Shown here piece by piece: positions 60,065 through 64,000 of a stretch of DNA of 64,000 bases. A program made the translations under genes and the position numbers. The notes below the pieces were generated by a model. The model saw only the letters and a program-made list of their open reading frames with translations. It was not told where the DNA came from and ran no database searches. The stretch's first letter is position 1, and the number at the start of each line of letters is the position of its first letter. Origin of the DNA: Streptococcus uberis (lineage in GTDB: Bacteria > Bacillota > Bacilli > Lactobacillales > Streptococcaceae); assembly GCF_000785785.1 (NCBI RefSeq), contig NZ_JRQN01000001.1, forward strand, positions 1 to 64,000. Reading direction: 5' to 3'.

Positions 60065-62576
60065 ATGCAAGATAAAAATTTAATTGACGTTAATCTGACA
60101 AAGGAAATGAAGACATCATTCATTGACTATGCAATGAGTGTTATCGTAGCCAGAGCCTTACCAGATGTACGTGATGGGTTAAAACCAGTTCATCGTCGTA
60201 TTTTATATGGGATGAATGAATTGGGTGTAACACCTGATAAAGCTCATAAGAAGTCTGCCCGTATTACCGGGGATGTTATGGGGAAATACCACCCACACGG
60301 AGATTCGTCTATTTATGAAGCTATGGTTAGGATGGCACAGTGGTGGTCATACCGTCATATGCTTGTTGACGGGCACGGAAACTTTGGTTCAATGGATGGT
60401 GATGGTGCCGCTGCACAGCGTTATACCGAAGCAAGAATGAGTAAAATTGCTCTAGAAATGCTCCGTGATATCAAATAAAAACACAGTTGATTTCCAAGAA
60501 AACTACGATGGCAGTGAAAGAGAACCACTTGTTTTACCAGCGCGTTTTCCAAACTTATTGGTTAATGGAGCAACTGGTATTGCCGTTGGGATGGCAACTA
60601 ATATTCCGCCACATAATTTAGGCGAATCGATTGATGCTGTTAAATTGGTAATGGAAAAACCAGAAGCGACAACACGAGACTTGATGGAAGTCATTCCTGG
60701 ACCAGATTTCCCAACTGGCGCATTGGTTATGGGGCGTTCTGGTATTCATAGAGCTTATGATACTGGACGTGGTTCAATTGTGTTGCGATCACGAACAGAA
60801 ATTGAAACGACTAAAACTGGTCGTGAACGTATTGTAGTAACAGAATTTCCATATACTGTAAATAAAACAAAAGTTCATGAGCATATTGTCCGTTTGGCAC
60901 AAGAAAAACGAATTGAAGGAATCACAGCAGTACGCGATGAATCTAGTCGTGAGGGCGTTCGTTTTGTCATTGAAGTACGTCGAGATGCGTCAGCTAATGT
61001 CATTTTAAATAATCTTTTCAAATTAACAAGTTTACAAACTAATTTTAGTTTCAATATGCTTGCTATTGAAAACGGTGTTCCGAAGATTTTATCGCTTCGT
61101 CAAATCATCGACAATTATATCAGCCACCAAAAGGAAGTTATTACACGTCGTACACAATTTGATAAAGATAAAGCCGAAGCGCGTGCTCATATCTTAGAAG
61201 GTTTACTTATTGCATTAGATCACTTGGATGAAGTTATTGCCATTATCCGTAATAGTAAGACTGATGTTATTGCCCAAGCCGAGTTAATGCAACGTTTTGA
61301 GCTTTCTGAACGTCAAAGTCAGGCTATCTTAGATATGCGTCTTCGCCGTTTAACTGGTTTGGAACGTGATAAGATTCAATCTGAATACGATGCTTTAATT
61401 GCCTTAATTGCTGATTTGGCGGATATATTGGCTAAGCCAGAACGTGTCAAAGCTATCATTATTGAAGAAATGGATGAGATTAAGCGCAAGTATGCAGATG
61501 CTCGTCGTACGGAATTAATGGTAGGTGAGGTTCTTTCTTTAGAGGATGAAGATCTGATTGAAGAAGAAGATGTACTGATTACATTATCTAACAACGGTTA
61601 TATCAAACGCTTAGCTCAAGATGAATTTAGAGCCCAAAAACGTGGTGGCCGAGGTGTACAAGGTACCGGTGTTAACGATGACGACTTCGTTCGTGAATTA
61701 GTGTCAACAAGTACTCATGATACTTTGCTCTTCTTTACCAATAAGGGACGTGTTTATCGATTGAAAGCATATGAAATCCCTGAATATGGAAGAACTGCTA
61801 AGGGACTACCAATTGTCAACCTCTTGAAGCTTGACGAAGGGGAAACCATTCAAACCATTATCAATGCTCGTAAAGTTGAAGCAGCAGATAAGTATTTCTT
61901 CTTCACAACTAAAGGCGGAGTGGTAAAACGGACAAGTGCTTCAGAATTTAATAACATTCGTCAAAATGGCTTGAGAGCTCTGAACTTGAAAGAAGACGAT
62001 GAGTTAATCAATGTCCTATTAACAGATGGCACTGAAGACATTATCATTGGTACCCGTTCAGGCTACTCTGTACGCTTCAATGAATCATCTATCCGTAACA
62101 TGGGACGTTCAGCAACTGGTGTCCGTGGGGTTAAACTCCGTGACGAAGACATGGTTGTCGGAGCATCACGTATCACTGATGACCAAGAAGTCCTAATCAT
62201 TACTGAAAATGGTTATGGTAAACGTACAGCAGCCTCTGAGTATCCAACTAAGGGTCGTGGTGGTAAAGGTATCAAGACAGCTAATATCACCGCTAAGAAT
62301 GGCCCACTAGCAGGTTTAACAACAGTATCTGGTGATGAGGACATGATGGTTATCACTAATAAAGGTGTTATTATCCGAACATCAATTGCAAATGTTTCTC
62401 AAACTAGTCGAGCAACACTTGGTGTTAGAGTCATGAGATTAGATCAGGATGCTAAAATTGTTACCTTTGCTTTAGTTGAACCAGAAGCAGAAGAGGAAAT
62501 TGCTGAAGCTAGTGACGCAAATGTAAGCTCTCAACTAACCACTGATTCAAGTGAACAAGTAGCAAGTGAGGATTAA
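60065..62576 (+). CDS. gyrA: DNA gyrase subunit A, frameshifted as presented
   Basis: GyrA cuts and rejoins DNA with GyrB to introduce negative supercoils; essential. Frame one (60065-60478) carries the quinolone-resistance region with Ser81 and Glu85 as in susceptible strains ([13 protein letters not shown]) and catalytic Tyr120 ([11 protein letters not shown]). It stops at RDIK, TAA. Frame two (from about 60474 to 62576) starts [32 protein letters not shown] and includes the GyrA box [10 protein letters not shown] and the C-terminal beta-pinwheel. Removing one A from the run at 60472-60474 joins them (RDINKNTVDF) into about 836 aa. As gyrA cannot be lost, this is almost surely a sequence error. 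AAAGGAG precedes the ATG; srtA follows by 2 bases. Confidence 0.95.
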
Positions 62577-62578
62577 AA

Positions 62579-63322
62579 ATGGCCCCAAAAAAGAAAGCAA
62601 GTCTTGGTAATAAAATTCGGATAATTTTATCTCTCATTTTATTAGTTGTAGGACTGGGATTGCTCTTTAATAAATCAATTCGCAATACTATGATTGCTTG
62701 GAATTCTAACAAATATCAAGTCAGTCGTGTTAGCAAAAAGACCATTGAGAAAAATAAAACAGCTAAAACAAGTTTTGACTTTGCAGGCGTTAAAGCTGTA
62801 GATACACAAACAGTTGTAGAAGCTCAGATGGCAGCACAAAAGCTTCCAGTAATTGGTGGTATTGCCATACCAGATGTTAGTATTAACCTACCGATATTTA
62901 AAGGTCTTGGCAATGTTGAATTGCTTTATGGCGCAGGGACAATGAAAGAGGGTCAAGTTATGGGTGGTGACAATAACTACTCATTAGCTAGTCATCACAT
63001 CTTTGGTATGGTTGGTTCCTCAAAAATGTTATTTTCGCCTTTAGAAAATGCCAAAATTGGAATGCCAATCTATGTCACAGATAAGGAAAAGATTTACCGT
63101 TACGATATTAATTCAGTAAATCGAGTGACACCTGATCGTGTTGATGTTCTAAATGATACTCCAGGAGTAAAGGATATTACTTTAATTACATGTACAGATG
63201 CAGAAGCAACTGAAAGAATTGTTGTTAAGGGTCTTCTAAAAGAAGAAATGTCTTATAAGGGGGCACCTGAAAAAATCCTCAATTACTTTAGTAAATCTTA
63301 CAATCAAGTTGCTATAGAATAA
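62579..63322 (+). CDS. srtA: Class A sortase
   Basis: Housekeeping transpeptidase that anchors LPXTG proteins to peptidoglycan, 247 aa. N-terminal membrane anchor (about 14-31, RIILSLILLVVGLGLLF), catalytic His139 (LASHHIFG), Cys205 (LITCTD) and Arg213 (ATERIVVKG). Directly after gyrA, the conserved streptococcal position; no SrtA substrate is encoded in this window. Confidence 0.95.
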   Translation: MAPKKKASLGNKIRIILSLILLVVGLGLLFNKSIRNTMIAWNSNKYQVSRVSKKTIEKNKTAKTSFDFAGVKAVDTQTVVEAQMAAQKLPVIGGIAIPDVSINLPIFKGLGNVELLYGAGTMKEGQVMGGDNNYSLASHHIFGMVGSSKMLFSPLENAKIGMPIYVTDKEKIYRYDINSVNRVTPDRVDVLNDTPGVKDITLITCTDAEATERIVVKGLLKEEMSYKGAPEKILNYFSKSYNQVAIE

Positions 63323-63346
63323 AAAACAGGAGCAATCCTGTTTTTT
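63321..63346 (+). terminator. Terminator after srtA
   Basis: Eleven-base perfect stem AAAAAACAGGA (63321-63331) / TCCTGTTTTTT (63336-63346). Confidence 0.88.
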
Positions 63347-63363
63347 GCTAGAAAGGAAGACAA

Positions 63364-63777
63364 ATGAAATTAACAGCTATTCATCATGTAGCCATTATTG
63401 TTTCTGATTATGACAAATCAAAAGACTTTTATGTTAATAAGCTGGGCTTTGAGATAATTAGAGAAAATCATCGCCCTGAGCGTCATGATTATAAATTAGA
63501 CTTAAAATGTGGTGAGATTGAACTTGAAATTTTTGGGAACTCTACAACTGATCCTCAATTCACGGCGCCACCAAAACGGGTTGGGCGTCCAGAATTTGAC
63601 CGTGAAGCCTGTGGCTTAAGACACCTTGCTTTTTATGTTGAGGATATTGAGTCCTATATTGATGAACTAAAGGCGTTAGCAATTCCAGTCGAGCCTTTAC
63701 GGTTTGATGACTATACGGGCAAAAAAATGACTTTTTTCTTTGATCCTGATGGTCTACCTTTGGAATTACATGAATGA
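63364..63777 (+). CDS. VOC-family (glyoxalase-like) protein
   Basis: Vicinal oxygen chelate fold, 137 aa, with His in AIHHVAIIVSDYDKSKDFY, Glu in GEIELEIFGN, His in GLRHLAFYVEDIES and Glu in FFFDPDGLPLELHE forming the usual metal set. Similar to the lactoylglutathione lyase-like SMU/SPy proteins; the true substrate is unknown. GAAAGGAAGAC precedes the ATG. Confidence 0.9.
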   Translation: MKLTAIHHVAIIVSDYDKSKDFYVNKLGFEIIRENHRPERHDYKLDLKCGEIELEIFGNSTTDPQFTAPPKRVGRPEFDREACGLRHLAFYVEDIESYIDELKALAIPVEPLRFDDYTGKKMTFFFDPDGLPLELHE

Positions 63778-63898
63778 GAGTGTGACAAAAATTAGTAATT
63801 TCGTAGAAATTTAATTTTATCGTCCCGCCCACTCAACCACTGTCTTACATACATAAATCTATAAAAAAGAGAGTTTGAGAATAGTTGTCCCAGACTCG
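63776..63898. repeat. Possible small intergenic repeat with imperfect terminal inverted repeats
   Basis: GAGAGTGTGACAA (from 63777) and TTGTCCCAGACTC (ending near 63898) are inverted repeats matching at 10 of 13 positions. Inside is a small hairpin AATTTC/GAAATT. I recall similar 'GAGTGTGGGACAA' extragenic elements in streptococci, but no second copy is in this window. Confidence 0.4.
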
Positions 63899-63972
63899 TA
63901 GGATTGTGGTGTCGGTGTCATTTGTCTTCTATTAGTTTCAAGTTTTTAATCGTCTTCTAAATGCGAAGATGT

Positions 63973-63978
63973 TATAAT
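63973..63978 (+). promoter_or_regulatory. Putative -10 box for a gene beyond the window
   Basis: TATAAT at 63973-63978, 22 bases from the right edge; its gene must lie outside. Confidence 0.45.
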
Positions 63979-64000
63979 AGACACATGAGATTTTGAAAAA

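Noticed and set aside
60065..62576. ParC (topoisomerase IV A) instead of GyrA
   Set aside because: The GyrA box QKRGGRG, the long C-terminal domain and the ldh/srtA neighbours identify GyrA.

Overview
The window is low-GC Firmicute DNA with Streptococcus gene content and order. The diagnostic blocks are murB-potABCD, relQ-nadK-rluE-pta, xpt-pbuX behind a purine riboswitch, tdk-prfA-prmC-tsaC-GNAT-glyA and gyrA-srtA. Protein sequences fit the pyogenic group (the S. uberis / S. parauberis / S. iniae / S. pyogenes neighbourhood). I cannot fix the species from sequence alone. There are no rRNA or tRNA genes, no CRISPR array and no prophage.

Layout. 1-840: 3' part of an ISAs1-family transposase, open at the left edge. 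1000-5730: murB and the spermidine/putrescine importer potABCD. 5760-10700: malate module, with divergent maeKR (two-component system) and maeP-maeE (transporter, malic enzyme). 10759-12294: ClC chloride channel/antiporter. 12378-23205: beta-glucoside region with a LicT antiterminator, a RAT/terminator switch, a PTS EIIBCA, an AraC regulator, a gutted GH1 gene, then GDSL esterase, HAD phosphatase, GH1, histidine phosphatase, AEC permease and GH1. 23319-25177: AI-2E family membrane protein and radC. 25180-30047 (minus strand): C26 amidotransferase, rex, small DUFs, cysteine desulfurase, prs and a CYTH protein. 30140-33520: relQ, nadK, rluE and pta. 33586-37602: SDR, MFS, an orphan PAS-like protein and HAD. 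37913-40590: MarR plus an OpuC-type osmoprotectant ABC system. 40716-42137: another GH1. 42364-45424: guaC, riboswitch, xpt and pbuX. 45459-46642: ApbE and a tautomerase. 47028-49637: MgtA-type ATPase. 50195-56592: tdk to a PvaA-like lysozyme. 56886-63777: nox, a RibD-like reductase, ldh, gyrA, srtA and a VOC protein.

How the parts fit. Much of the window is central redox and carbon metabolism: malate uptake and decarboxylation, the NAD-responsive repressor Rex, NADH oxidase, lactate dehydrogenase, phosphotransacetylase, NAD kinase, and several routes for beta-glucoside use. The regulatory DNA is rich. It includes a LicT anti-terminator switch with a cre-like site, tandem 9-bp repeats plus a 26-bp perfect palindrome between maeK and maeP, Rex-like sites at nox and ldh, a PurBox-like site at guaC and a guanine-type riboswitch at xpt.

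The main caution concerns broken genes. Five genes (maeE, the PTS EIIBCA, one GH1, the osmoprotectant permease and gyrA) each carry exactly one single-base indel, every one in a mononucleotide run, and one HAD gene has an in-frame stop. Because gyrA is essential, its frameshift is most simply a sequencing error. The other four indels are therefore suspect too and should not be read as gene decay without re-sequencing. The GH1 remnant at 16874-16961 is different: it is a true internal deletion. I did not find a clearly novel multi-gene system. The best leads are a MaeK sensor that appears to lack its ATP-binding motifs, the mae intergenic operator array, a repeated motif upstream of beta-glucoside genes, and a structured leader upstream of tdk.
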